The notes under the pieces were generated by a model. That model was not told the DNA's origin. It saw only the letters and a program-made list of their open reading frames with translations, and ran no database searches. From assembly GCF_002078875.1 (NCBI RefSeq), contig NC_034411.1:57027238-57091237 (forward strand): a stretch of DNA of 64,000 nucleotides. Direction: 5' to 3'. Positions 52,201 through 64,000 of the stretch are shown here, in pieces. Every line of letters begins with the position of its first letter. Within the stretch, counting starts at the first letter, position 1. Made by a program: the position numbers and the translations under genes. The DNA comes from Numida meleagris (lineage: Eukaryota > Chordata > Aves > Galliformes > Numididae).

Positions 52201-53939
52201 CCCTAACTAATTATGTTTACTAAAGCCCCTAATCAAATAATATTTTATAACATTTAAAAATATTTAAAATATGTAAAATATTGAGTTTTTCAAAATTCAT
52301 TAAAATATAGTTTCTCCTTCTCTGAAATTAAACAATAATTTAAACTCTGTCCAAATATAACTGTTTTTCCTCTATTACTGTCTTTAGATAAATATGTATT
52401 AATGTATACAAACCTAGAAAAACAAGATGCATACATTTTTGAAAGATGCATCGACCCTATGAGGGCCTGAGGAAAGTGGGGATCAGAAAGCCACATACTC
52501 TTAATGTCATGTCATTGAAGAACATCTATTCAAATATTATGGCTAGAGAAAGCCAAATGTAGTACTCATATAAAAACAATTCAGAGAATTCTGTTCAGAT
52601 TGTGAAAATGACACCTCCCATAAATTCTTTAGGCATTACCACACCACAACTTAGTTAAAGGCAAAGAAGCATCTGATTCTTGCTTGAATATCAATTGATT
52701 GACTGCTGCTAAAAAACATTTAATGAGACTCACACTCAAAAGCTGAAAGACTATCTCATTTTAGCATCCTGAAATGCTGGTAACACAAAAAGTTCAAGAA
52801 GTAGAGTGATTTAAATAAATATTCCAAAATAATATTGTCAGTATCTACCAAATATACTACTAAACAGCTTTTACCTGCAGTAAGCTATTTACCAATTTCC
52901 TTAATCAGAAACACATTCAAAAACATTTTGAAGTATATTTGTGAGTAGTTGAGCTTTAATTTAATCCAAATGAAAAGTGCTGCACCATGGTAAATAATCC
53001 TTTACTTTCTCTAAGTATTTGAATACATATAAGCACCTGATTGCATGTGCAAACATATGTGCAGACATTAGAGATATATATAAACATAGATATAGCTATG
53101 AAACATCCATAACACAAGTAAAAAATATTATATATAGTAAGAGAGAAAGAGAGATGTATAAATAAATCTAATTTTGGTTTTGACTGGTCTGGATTTTGCA
53201 GTATTGTCGTCACTAATTTAAACAGCCATCCTGTATTTTTTTTACTCTGTACTGCAGGCAGTATTTTCTGTTTGTTTTGTAACAGTAAATCTAAATAAAG
53301 GTGGCTGGTGCAAACAAAAACATTAACAAGAAATAATATGTAGCATCTGCAAAGTGTCTGGCATGCTGAAGGTATTGTGTAAGTATTTAATAATAATTCC
53401 TCAAAACAGGCCTCAGGACCAGTAAGCATTTCCACCATCAGTGCTATAGGATAGGGAAACAAGTTACCAAGGCACAAAGCAAGTTGTCACCAAAGGCCTA
53501 CATGGGGTACTGGAAACAACACCACCTTTTAGTAGCAGTGTTTATGTAAAGCTGTTCCAAACAACAGAAACTTAGAGATGGTAGTAGCTGCTCATAAATA
53601 CCCTTTGTCTTCTCCACTACAGTGTTAGTTTTGACATAGTATTAAGAACGAACAAATTCAGATGTTGAAGAGTGGGTGAAAAACAGCAGATGAGGTCTAC
53701 GAACTCAAGTTTTTATGATGATGAAAGACCAGTGTTTACTAGGGAAAAAATGGAGTATAATGAATTAATCTCATGTATTTCCGTTCGTTTCAAGCCTTAT
53801 AATGCTGTTGCTTTCCACTGAAATCAGCTCAAACAGAAAAGATGCCTGTACCAGCAGTTTTCCTTCTTTTTTTAATGCTCATCATGCCTTTAAGGATTTT
53901 TCAGAATTTGAGGATGAACGGACACAGTACCATTGCAAA

Positions 53940-54100
53940 GTTCCCATCTTTCTGAGATTTCTTAGTCTTTACGGATGCATCTTCAGAATAAGTAGAATTT
54001 TTCTTCTTTTTAAGATTTCTTAGTCCTTAAGGATGTATCTTCATAACAAATAAAATTTTCATCTTTTTAACATTCCTTAGTCCTTAAGGATGAAGTCATC
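53940..54100. repeat. Minisatellite, 57-58 bp unit, about 2.5 copies
   Basis: Units begin near 54014 (gatttcttagtccttaagga), 58 bp earlier at 53956 (gatttcttagtctttacgga), and 57 bp later at 54071 (cattccttagtccttaagga). Spacers share catcttcagaataa/tatcttcataacaa and ttcttctttttaa/ttcatctttttaa. A still weaker relative (tttaaggatttttcagaatt) lies at about 53890. Confidence 0.85.
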
Positions 54101-55750
54101 GCTTTCGTTTAAAACTGTCTACAATGAAGATGTTCCTATTGAGCTAGATGGGATGACAATGGCCTTGGAAAATTTCCCTAATGTATGTTTCATTCCTTCT
54201 TTCAGAGAATTCCGTCCTTCCTTGGTCATGAATATTTTCATTAATAAAACTAGAATGCTTTGAAGTTGGAAAGGTTATATCCACTGACTCGCTTGTTGAA
54301 ATGACCTCTGGTCAATTCTTGTTAAGAACATTTTCGCTTATTACTACCAGAACTCTGGAAAATGCTGCAATGCATATGAGAATAAGTTTATCATAGCCTT
54401 GAAGTAAGCATTGTATTGTTGAGGATCTCTGTAAAAGATTTTTTGTATTTCTTTCTTCTTGTTAGAGGAACCACGCAAGAACAGATGTTCTCTTTTTCCT
54501 TGAGTATGTAAAAGTGAAGACTTCGATTTATTAACATTTTTTAAGACTGTCCATATTCTTGTTGAAAGGAAACTATTGCTCATTAACACCATGCAAAATA
54601 GAGTTTTGTTCTACTTCTAAACTTCTATTTCTACAGAAAAAATACAAAGTTAACTCTTCACATGAGATTTTGGCAGGAATGTCAGTATCCCATGTCTTCC
54701 AACACCACTACATTCAAACTGACATGACCCAAAACATAAAAACCAAGGTGTACCAAGAAAAAGCATAAGTTGATCTTCTAAGACCAGGACCTGTTCTCTG
54801 TTACAAACCTCTTTTAAGACTCACATCTAACACAGCGCATATAAAGAACCAGCCTAATTAGGAAAGGTAAAAAAAATACAATTAATATTAAAAATTTTAA
54901 TTTTGCTGTATGACTACTTGCCTGTCTTCCCATTAAAGATCTCCAAAGCATGCGAATGGTGTTTTTCAAGAAATTCCCAATAAATTACACAATACATTCC
55001 TAGGTTGAAAGGGTTGACTGTATTTAAGTAAATATCCTCAAAATTTTCTAAATATTCCACTTAGATTGTTTTAACTCATGTTCTTAATATGACTAACAGC
55101 AGTCTCAACCAAGCTACCATCAGCTAGTGGGAACTAACCAAGGTTTACGATAGAGCCTTTATCCCATAGACTCTCAGTGCACAGACCTTTTGTGCATACC
55201 ATCTGAAGTGCCAGCTATATATGATTTGTGGCAAAAATTAGTAGTCAAGATAAGAATAACCACTGAGATGAGAAATTTTAAATAAAGCAGGAGTACACAA
55301 GTGTAATTTCTGGCATTGTAATGATCTACGCAAGGTATCTGTACAGTGTTCGAAGTGTTGATGATACTCTGAGAAGTTATTAAATCTGTTTTACCATTTA
55401 AATTCTCTCTCTATATGAGTAAGTGAGGTCACATCTCTCCCATACTAGAGATGTTTCACTTATCTTTAATCATCTATAATTACTGTGTCTACTCAAATTT
55501 GGTCACGCACATTGCCTTTGTAGTCAACAGAGAGATAAGCAGCTCTCACTCATTTTAGAATAAGAAATGGAACTGGGGCTGGATAGTTAAACATAAGCTT
55601 TAGATGTCATCAAGAAGCACTACACAGTGTACCTGGAGAACCAAGACTGAAGGACAGACTTCTGTCAGATTCCATGGATACTATTACAAGAATTTCCTAA
55701 CATACACTGCAGAAAGAATGGCTTTTCAAGTACATAAATTAAAGACATCA

Positions 55751-58249
<2,499 letters not shown>

Positions 58250-58610
58250 GTGCCAGGTGGGGAGGAAGAAGACATCCGGCCCCTGAGGCAGCTACGGAGC
58301 GAGTGGAGTCCTCTGGCATGATACGGCCGCGAAAAGGGCCCGCATTGCAGCATGCCCCGCACACCAGCAGGCCCCGCCGCCAGGCGAGGGCAGGGCTGGC
58401 CTCGCAGCGGCCAGCGGCGGCGCTGCGGGCCGGGTGGAGCTGTTCGGCCCCGGCGCAGGACCTCCCTGACAGGCGGGGACGCAAGCTCCTGCCCGGCAAA
58501 GGGAAGAGGGAAGGAGGAAGGGGACGAGATAGAAGTTGCGGCCTTCACACGGCCCCAGTGAGCTGTCCACGGATGAGCGAGGAGGATGAGTGGAGGGCAC
58601 GGAGCAGAGC
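58250..58610. promoter_or_regulatory. CpG island, candidate MSH5 promoter
   Basis: This interval is rich in G+C and in undepleted CpG (many CG dinucleotides between 58318 and 58500), against strongly AT-rich, CpG-poor flanks. In birds this marks an unmethylated promoter. It lies about 0.9 kb upstream of the MSH5 ATG on the same strand, with no other recognised start nearby. It could fire in both directions. The ORFs crossing it on both strands follow from base composition and resemble no protein I know. Confidence 0.65.
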
Positions 58611-58868
58611 TGGAGGCAGAAAGCTGGCTGTGACTGTGGCCTCTGTAGGGGAAACTGGCTGACCTCTGCAGCAAACGTTTATTTGCCTGCAAAGAAATTG
58701 GCCCTGTGTGAAGAAGGAGGTGCGTAAATACCCAGGTAGGACCAGCTGACCAGTCCATGCAGCTGCATATTTGCGAGGCACTGTGGTCAATGTGCGTGGG
58801 CTTCCCGTACCTCTGCAGGCAGATGGTAAAGCTGCACAGCTCACTTCCCTGAAATGTTGGGTGCAGAT

Positions 58869-59025
58869 CAGAGTTACTGAGGTTGGGAAGGACCTCTGGC
58901 AATCGCCTAGCTGCCCCCTGCCTCAAGGCAGTAGCCCACAGCAGGTTGTGCTGGACTGCATCCAGTCAGGGTTTGAATATCTCCAAAGCTGGAGACCCCA
59001 CAGCCTCTCTGGACAAATCCCAGTC
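58869..59025 (-). repeat. CR1 3'-end fragment upstream of MSH5
   Basis: Reads ggttgggaaggacctctggc, then agggtttgaatatctccaaa and cacagcctctctggacaaat, a CR1 tail in reverse orientation. It lies between the CpG island and the MSH5 ATG, so it would fall within the supposed 5'UTR intron. Confidence 0.85.
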
Positions 59026-59422
59026 TATAAAACTTAAAGACAGACAGTCTTCAAGTTATACCTATTATGTTTGAGCTTCTGAGCTCAGTACCTAAAGGTG
59101 GTTTAGAGTTTCTCACACTATGGATTGTAGCAGAATGGAGCATGGAACATTGTGAAAGGTTTGAAGGGTGTGACAATACTTACTAAAATAAAATACGTGA
59201 AGAAAAACTATAAAATGATTCCAACATTGCTGGAAGTAGCTCAGTTACAGCTTCCTTAAAAGCAAGATGCATCTATAGTTAATGGCTGCATCTTTTCACC
59301 TGAACTGGTAACATCTGGCTTTAATTTCTGGCAGCATCTTAGTTTCTCCAGGGCTGGAATAATGAGTAATAACTTGTTGTCAATTAAAATTAGTTTTCAG
59401 GACGTTTTGGATGAGTTGTGAA

Positions 59423-59445
59423 TAAAAATTTTGTTCTCCAATAGA
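59423..59445 (+). promoter_or_regulatory. Splice-acceptor-like sequence directly before the MSH5 ATG
   Basis: The bases before the start codon form a pyrimidine-rich tract (ttttgttctcc) followed by aatag, with AG one base before ATG. This fits a 3' splice site ending a 5'UTR intron. An upstream noncoding exon from the CpG island near 58.3-58.7 kb would be the natural donor; GT sites in good context occur at 58558 (CCA|GTGAGC) and 58736 (CCAG|GTAGGA). Splicing here is inference. Confidence 0.45.
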
Positions 59446-61875
59446 ATGAGTGCCACATCAGCTACCAGTTGTCCCTTGCCACCACTGCTTGTGTCTGAAC
59501 AAGAGGAGCAAGAGTGTTCTGAGACACATATGTCTGTCTTGTGGTATGCAGGGCAGTTTGCAGTTGCTTACTACGATACAGAAGATTGCTCAGTTTACTT
59601 CATGCCTGACACACCTGATAGTGAAGGCCTTGATCTACTGCAAAAAGTGACTGGGGAAGTTCATCCTAAATGCATAGTGACAAGTGCAAAACAGGACCAG
59701 AATATTGCCAGTTTCCTGACCAACCTAGCAGACAGTGATAGTGATAAAGGAAAAACAGAAATTGTCCTGTTTCCTAACACAGATTTTGGGCTAGAAGTCA
59801 GCAAGCAACGAATCCTATCTAGACAATTTCCATTTATCCCATCCCATATGACTGCAACAGAAAAAATTCTTTACTTGTCCTCAGTCATCCCTTTTGAGAG
59901 CCCACTCATGATAAGAGCCTTAGGGGGACTCCTTAAGTACCTAGACAGGAGAAGGGTTGGAGTTGAACTAGAAGAAAGCAGTACTGTTGTTCCTGTTTTG
60001 GCCTTTAGAAAGTTCATGCTGTCAGAAACTGTGAATATAGACCAAGACACTTACTGTGTCCTACAGATATTTAAAAGTGATATCCATCCTTCTGTGTATA
60101 AGCTTTCTAGTGGATTAAAAGAAGGATTCAGTTTATATGGGATTTTAAACCGCTGTAGGTGCAAACGGGGAGAAAAACTTTTGAGGCTGTGGCTTACACG
60201 ACCTACTCGGAACTTGACAGAGCTGAACAAACGGCTGGATGTTATCCACTTCTTCCTGTTGGCTCAGAACCATGAAACAGTCCTTACCCTTCAAGACTGC
60301 CTCAGGAATATAAAAAATGTGCCTCTTATTCTAAAAAGAATGACTCTATCCCATACAAAAGTTAGTGACTGGCAAGCACTCTATAAGACAGTGTACAGTG
60401 CGTTGTGCCTTAGAGACACATGTCGCTCTCTGCCCCATAGTATTGAACTCTTTCAGATTATTTCACGCGTCTTCACTGATGATCTGCAATACATTGCTAG
60501 TCTAATCAGCAAAGTGGTGGACTTTGAAGGCAGCATCTCACAAAACCGCTTCACTGTTAGACCCAATGTGGATCCCACCATTGATGAAAAGAAGCGAAGG
60601 CTAATGGGTCTTTCAGACTTTCTTACAGAAGTGGCACAAAAAGAACTGGAAATGTTGGACAACCACATTCCTTCCTGTTGTGTGATCTATATTCCTTTGA
60701 TTGGGTTCCTTCTCTCCATTCCACGGCTGCCAAGTATGGTGGATAAAAGCGACTTTGAAATTGAAGGCTTGGACTTCATGTTCTTGTCAGAGGATAAACT
60801 GCACTACAGAAGTGCTAGAACTAAGGAGCTAGACAGCCTGCTGGGTGACTTGCACTGTGAGATAAGAGACCAGGAAACACTTATTATGCACCAGCTGCAG
60901 ACAAAGATCTTGGAGAAGTCTGAAGTACTTAACAGCGTGATTGAGTATACCGCACACCTAGATGTGCTGTTGGCTTTGGCAGTGATGGCCCGGGAGAACT
61001 CCTACTGCCGGCCACGCTTTACTCAGCGCCATGGCTTCCACATCAAGGATGGAAGACATCCACTGATGGAACTATGTGCAAAAACATTTGTGGCTAATCC
61101 TATGAACAGTGGTGAGGCTACCAGACGAATAAAGATAATCACAGGGCCCAACTCATCTGGAAAGAGCGTCTACTTAAAGCAAGTAGGTCTTATAATATTC
61201 ATGGCTCTAATTGGCAGTTATGTGCCTGCAGCAGAGGCAGAGATTGGAGCAATTGATGGGATTTACACAAGAATCCACACTAGGGAATCAGTTTCTGTAG
61301 GACTCTCCACATTCATGATCGATCTTAACCAGGTTGCCAAGGCAGTAAACAACGCTACAGAGAGGTCCTTGGTACTTATTGATGAGTTTGGTAAAGGGAC
61401 CAACACACTAGATGGTCTGGCCCTTCTGGCTGCTGTGCTGAAGCACTGGATCAATCAAGGAACCCAGTGTCCGCAGGTCTTTGTCTCCACTAATTTTCAC
61501 AGCTTAATGCAGCTGGAACTCTTGCCTGACACGCCTCTTCTGGAATACCTGACAATGGAGACCCACCAAGATGGAGATGAGTTGGTGTTTTTCTATCAGA
61601 TCAAACAAGGAGTATCCACTGTTAGTCATGCTGCCAACATTGCTGCACTAGCTGGAATGCCTGCCAAAATTATTGAAAGAGGAATGGAGGTATCAGAACT
61701 GATTCGCAATGGAAAAGCTATCAAACGTATTGATCATCCTTTGAAAGGAGACCAGATGGAAAAATGTAAGACTGTTGTTGAGAAGTTTCTTAGCCTAGAC
61801 CTTGATGATCCCAATGTGAACTTAGAAGAGTTTATGCATAAAGAGGTGCTGCCTTCTGCAGCCTCAATTCTATAG
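59446..61875 (+). CDS. MSH5: MutS protein homolog 5, intact intronless retrogene
   Basis: MSH5 pairs with MSH4 (MutSgamma) to form a sliding clamp that stabilises recombination intermediates and promotes crossovers in meiotic nuclei. It does not repair mismatches. The reading frame is 809 codons without interruption; human MSH5 is about 834 aa and is encoded by many exons, so this is a retrocopy. Visible motifs, numbered from this ATG: Walker A GPNSSGKS at 567-574, the signature-loop motif STFM at 621-624, Walker [12 protein letters not shown] with D646 and E647, and the TNFHSL segment with H685. The core and clamp region fills roughly residues 200-540, and the C-terminus ends LPSAASIL, close to the mammalian end. 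Start choice: the frame stays open upstream to a TGA at 59419-59421, but 59446 is the first ATG and has A at -3. The N-terminal ~25 residues are shorter and unlike the acidic mammalian N-terminus. No frameshift, stop or lost catalytic residue was seen, which argues for selection. Expression and the fate of any parental multi-exon copy are inference. Confidence 0.96.
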   Translation: MSATSATSCPLPPLLVSEQEEQECSETHMSVLWYAGQFAVAYYDTEDCSVYFMPDTPDSEGLDLLQKVTGEVHPKCIVTSAKQDQNIASFLTNLADSDSDKGKTEIVLFPNTDFGLEVSKQRILSRQFPFIPSHMTATEKILYLSSVIPFESPLMIRALGGLLKYLDRRRVGVELEESSTVVPVLAFRKFMLSETVNIDQDTYCVLQIFKSDIHPSVYKLSSGLKEGFSLYGILNRCRCKRGEKLLRLWLTRPTRNLTELNKRLDVIHFFLLAQNHETVLTLQDCLRNIKNVPLILKRMTLSHTKVSDWQALYKTVYSALCLRDTCRSLPHSIELFQIISRVFTDDLQYIASLISKVVDFEGSISQNRFTVRPNVDPTIDEKKRRLMGLSDFLTEVAQKELEMLDNHIPSCCVIYIPLIGFLLSIPRLPSMVDKSDFEIEGLDFMFLSEDKLHYRSARTKELDSLLGDLHCEIRDQETLIMHQLQTKILEKSEVLNSVIEYTAHLDVLLALAVMARENSYCRPRFTQRHGFHIKDGRHPLMELCAKTFVANPMNSGEATRRIKIITGPNSSGKSVYLKQVGLIIFMALIGSYVPAAEAEIGAIDGIYTRIHTRESVSVGLSTFMIDLNQVAKAVNNATERSLVLIDEFGKGTNTLDGLALLAAVLKHWINQGTQCPQVFVSTNFHSLMQLELLPDTPLLEYLTMETHQDGDELVFFYQIKQGVSTVSHAANIAALAGMPAKIIERGMEVSELIRNGKAIKRIDHPLKGDQMEKCKTVVEKFLSLDLDDPNVNLEEFMHKEVLPSAASIL

Positions 61876-64000
61876 CATGGCTATGTCTGAAAGCAAGTAT
61901 TACAAGGTATCTGCCATGTTCAGTAGGGTGGTTCTGTAATTTCAACAATAATGACTACGACTAATGCCTCACACTACATTTCACTTTTAAAAATTGTCTA
62001 CAGTGTATGTCATTTCTTATTCTTGTTTAAAGTAAGTATGGAAGTTATATATCTCTGTAGTATGGTGCATGATATGAAAGCAGGAAGACAGAAAGAGGAG
62101 AATTCAAGAACCTCTTCCAGCTGTTGGACCATGCATTTCAGCCCCTATTGTTAGATCCTCAGACTGAAAAAATGCTGTAGAAAAATCAAAATATTCCTGC
62201 TGGTCTCATAAGACTATAAAAGCAAAGTGTTTGTTGTTTTGTGTAGTGTCAAAGTGATCGTTTCAGTCATTTTAGGATCATCATCAAAAGATCACAAATA
62301 AGTATGTGTCTTGGACTCCCAGATCAGCAAATAACAGTTGTTACAATACAAACTACTAAAGTAGACACTGATTAATGAAAATATAGAGGGATTTAATGAG
62401 CTCTGTGGCATTTAATAAAGCTGCATTTCTGGCCATAATGGCAGAGAGATTCCAAGAGTTGATATAAAAAGACTGGAAGTCAGAATCAGTGGGGTCCGAC
62501 TACAGGGGAAGCACTTCAGTTTTGTTGAGAATCACTTTCTTCTTTTAAGGTCCTGCAGAGTAAGAGTATGTAACTATGCTCTGTGAGTATAAAAACAAAA
62601 TTACAAGTCCAGGAAATGGTAAACTATACTAGGGATATAAGACAGAGACCAGCATGTTATAGTTTTTCAAGTACTGAGTAAAACTTAAAAGATTAATACC
62701 AGAGCAAAGGGAGCCCGTTTCACTTCTGTCAGTGCAAAGGATCTTCGCTGAACATAGCATTTGATGATTAAGTATGCAAAAAGTATTCATGAACAAGTGA
62801 ACAAAGGGGAGGTGTGATATATAACTACCACAGAAGCAATAACCTTCCCTGCAATAGCATAAGTGCCTTAGATTCGTTATCTAAATAAGACAGAAAAGAC
62901 ATTAGATAACTGACTGCCAAAACATGCTGTAACTGCTAACAACATTGCAAATCAAAGATAATCAGCAGATATATTGTATCTCTCTTCAGCCCTACTTGAT
63001 TTCAAGAAGCCAAGAATCCACCATCACTATTTCAAGAGAGAAAAATTACATGAGAAAAAAATATTTATAATTACTGGTACTAAACATCTTATCTGTTTGC
63101 TATGTTTCAGTGAAGACAGCAAAAAGATGAATGTGAGTGTCCATCAAAAAGATCTGAAATCAGAGACAATTCAGTGCAGGCTCAGTGCAGAATTTCCTCC
63201 TTTATGATGTCCATTTATGATACTACAAAATAAGTAACTTTTGTTATCTCTAATGAAACTAAGATAGTGACAAAAGTTTAATATAAATTACATTAAAAAT
63301 ACAAGAGTAAAGGACCATAATGATACTGCCTGCAAAGTAACATATAAAATCTTGGTGATATTACCACTGAAGTTGAATGGTAGCAGTGAAAAGGCCATAT
63401 ACTATACTTACAAGTGCTGTTTACATATTTTTCTCACAAATATATTCTTTTACTAATTATACATAGTGCAATCTAAATATGTGCTGCACAGAGGAATATC
63501 ATATGTTAAATGTTCTTAAATTGTATTTTTGGAATACTTTCTTGCCAACCTATGCCTGGGCTAAGAAAATACAGCTTTTTAGTTAAGCAGATGCCATCTG
63601 AGCAATGTAGCTGTCAGTCATCTACTAACAAATCCATTTAATCGTATTTGCAGTTCTGGCAGCAGTATGTACTAAAAGATCTCTGAATATTATACAGCAT
63701 TTATCAAGTATGTCTCACAACATTCCCTGAAATAAGTAGCAGATGAATGAAAAACAGAGGGGTTGTGACTGACCTACAGCAATGTAGCAGGGTAGTGAGG
63801 GAAGCAGGAATAGAAATGTTATTTTTAAATGTAAAACGCGGTTACTTCTTTCACTGTGTTTCAGTTGTTCTTTGTACAGAAGATAATAATACTAACCCAA
63901 TATTCTTATCGTCCAAATCAGCTGTGGAAACAACTAGGCATGTGCAAGTAAATTATCTCCCTTTGTCTCATTCCAAAGGACACCCAAAGGCACACTGTGC
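61876..64000. other. MSH5 3' flank, no further gene seen
   Basis: The first ~540 bp are likely MSH5 3'UTR, up to the AATAAA at 62414. Beyond that the DNA is AT-rich with only short ORFs. No AKAP7 exon was recognised on the minus strand. Confidence 0.6.
62414..62419 (+). promoter_or_regulatory. Candidate MSH5 polyadenylation signal
   Basis: A canonical AATAAA lies about 540 bp after the MSH5 stop codon. It would give a 3'UTR of ordinary length. No long poly(A) tract or clear target-site duplication marking the retroposition was seen around it, which suggests an old insertion. Confidence 0.4.

Noticed and set aside
52956..53477. 173-codon minus-strand ORF
   Set aside because: Low-complexity, Cys- and Ile-rich product from AT-rich DNA, with no known domain or splice context.
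58250..58610. CpG island as the promoter of the AKAP7 long isoforms
   Set aside because: The 2H-domain exons must come before 55927 on the minus strand, and none was found between it and this island. A transcript starting here would lack the catalytic part.
59431..59445. MSH5 start at a TTG five codons upstream
   Set aside because: The frame is open there, but TTG is an unlikely start in a bird, and these bases look like a splice acceptor. The ATG at 59446 has a good context.

Overview
This is vertebrate nuclear DNA, almost certainly from a bird. Copies of CR1, the dominant avian LINE, occur throughout, with the usual terminal ATTCTATG-like ends. There is also a solo LTR of a kind I remember from avian endogenous retroviruses. 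Genes are split by long AT-rich introns, and two sharp CpG islands stand out. No bacterial, plasmid, CRISPR or tRNA features were seen. The bird order cannot be settled from the sequence alone.

Two genes dominate. (1) AKAP7 (A-kinase anchoring protein 7, AKAP18) lies on the minus strand. Three exons are recognised: a long-isoform exon from the end of the 2H phosphoesterase-like domain (55783-55927), the first exon of the short membrane-anchored isoform inside a CpG island (38143-38191), and the shared PKA-binding exon (15846-16048). Both upstream exons end in the same phase, and both join the shared exon in frame. A further exon-like ORF (14902-15101) has the same entry phase and could be an alternative last exon. 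The catalytic exons of the long isoforms were not found and are presumably beyond 64 kb. (2) An intact, intronless MSH5 ORF of 809 codons lies on the plus strand (59446-61875). MSH5 is the meiotic partner of MSH4 and in mammals is a gene of many exons, so this is a retrogene. Its catalytic motifs are all present. It has a CpG island about 1 kb upstream and a splice-acceptor-like sequence directly before the ATG.

Layout: 1-4.8 kb, mostly old repeats (a diverged repeat pair, an ERV-type LTR, two decayed LINE remnants). 4.8-13.8 kb, no recognised gene. 13.8-16.05 kb, the 3' end of AKAP7. 16.05-38.14 kb, the short-isoform intron. 38.05-38.42 kb, CpG island and alternative promoter. 38.4-55.8 kb, long-isoform intron with a fairly fresh CR1 3' end (39.09-40.4 kb), a CR1 5' fragment (42.98-43.94 kb), a small palindrome and a minisatellite. 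55.9-58.2 kb, unexplained sequence including a tandem duplication. 58.25-58.6 kb, CpG island. 59.4-62.4 kb, MSH5. 62.4-64 kb, nothing recognised.

The main point of interest is an apparently functional MSH5 retrogene, probably nested antisense inside an AKAP7 intron, that may have acquired a CpG-island promoter through a 5'UTR intron. The second is the possible alternative AKAP7 C-terminus that would lack the PKA-binding helix.
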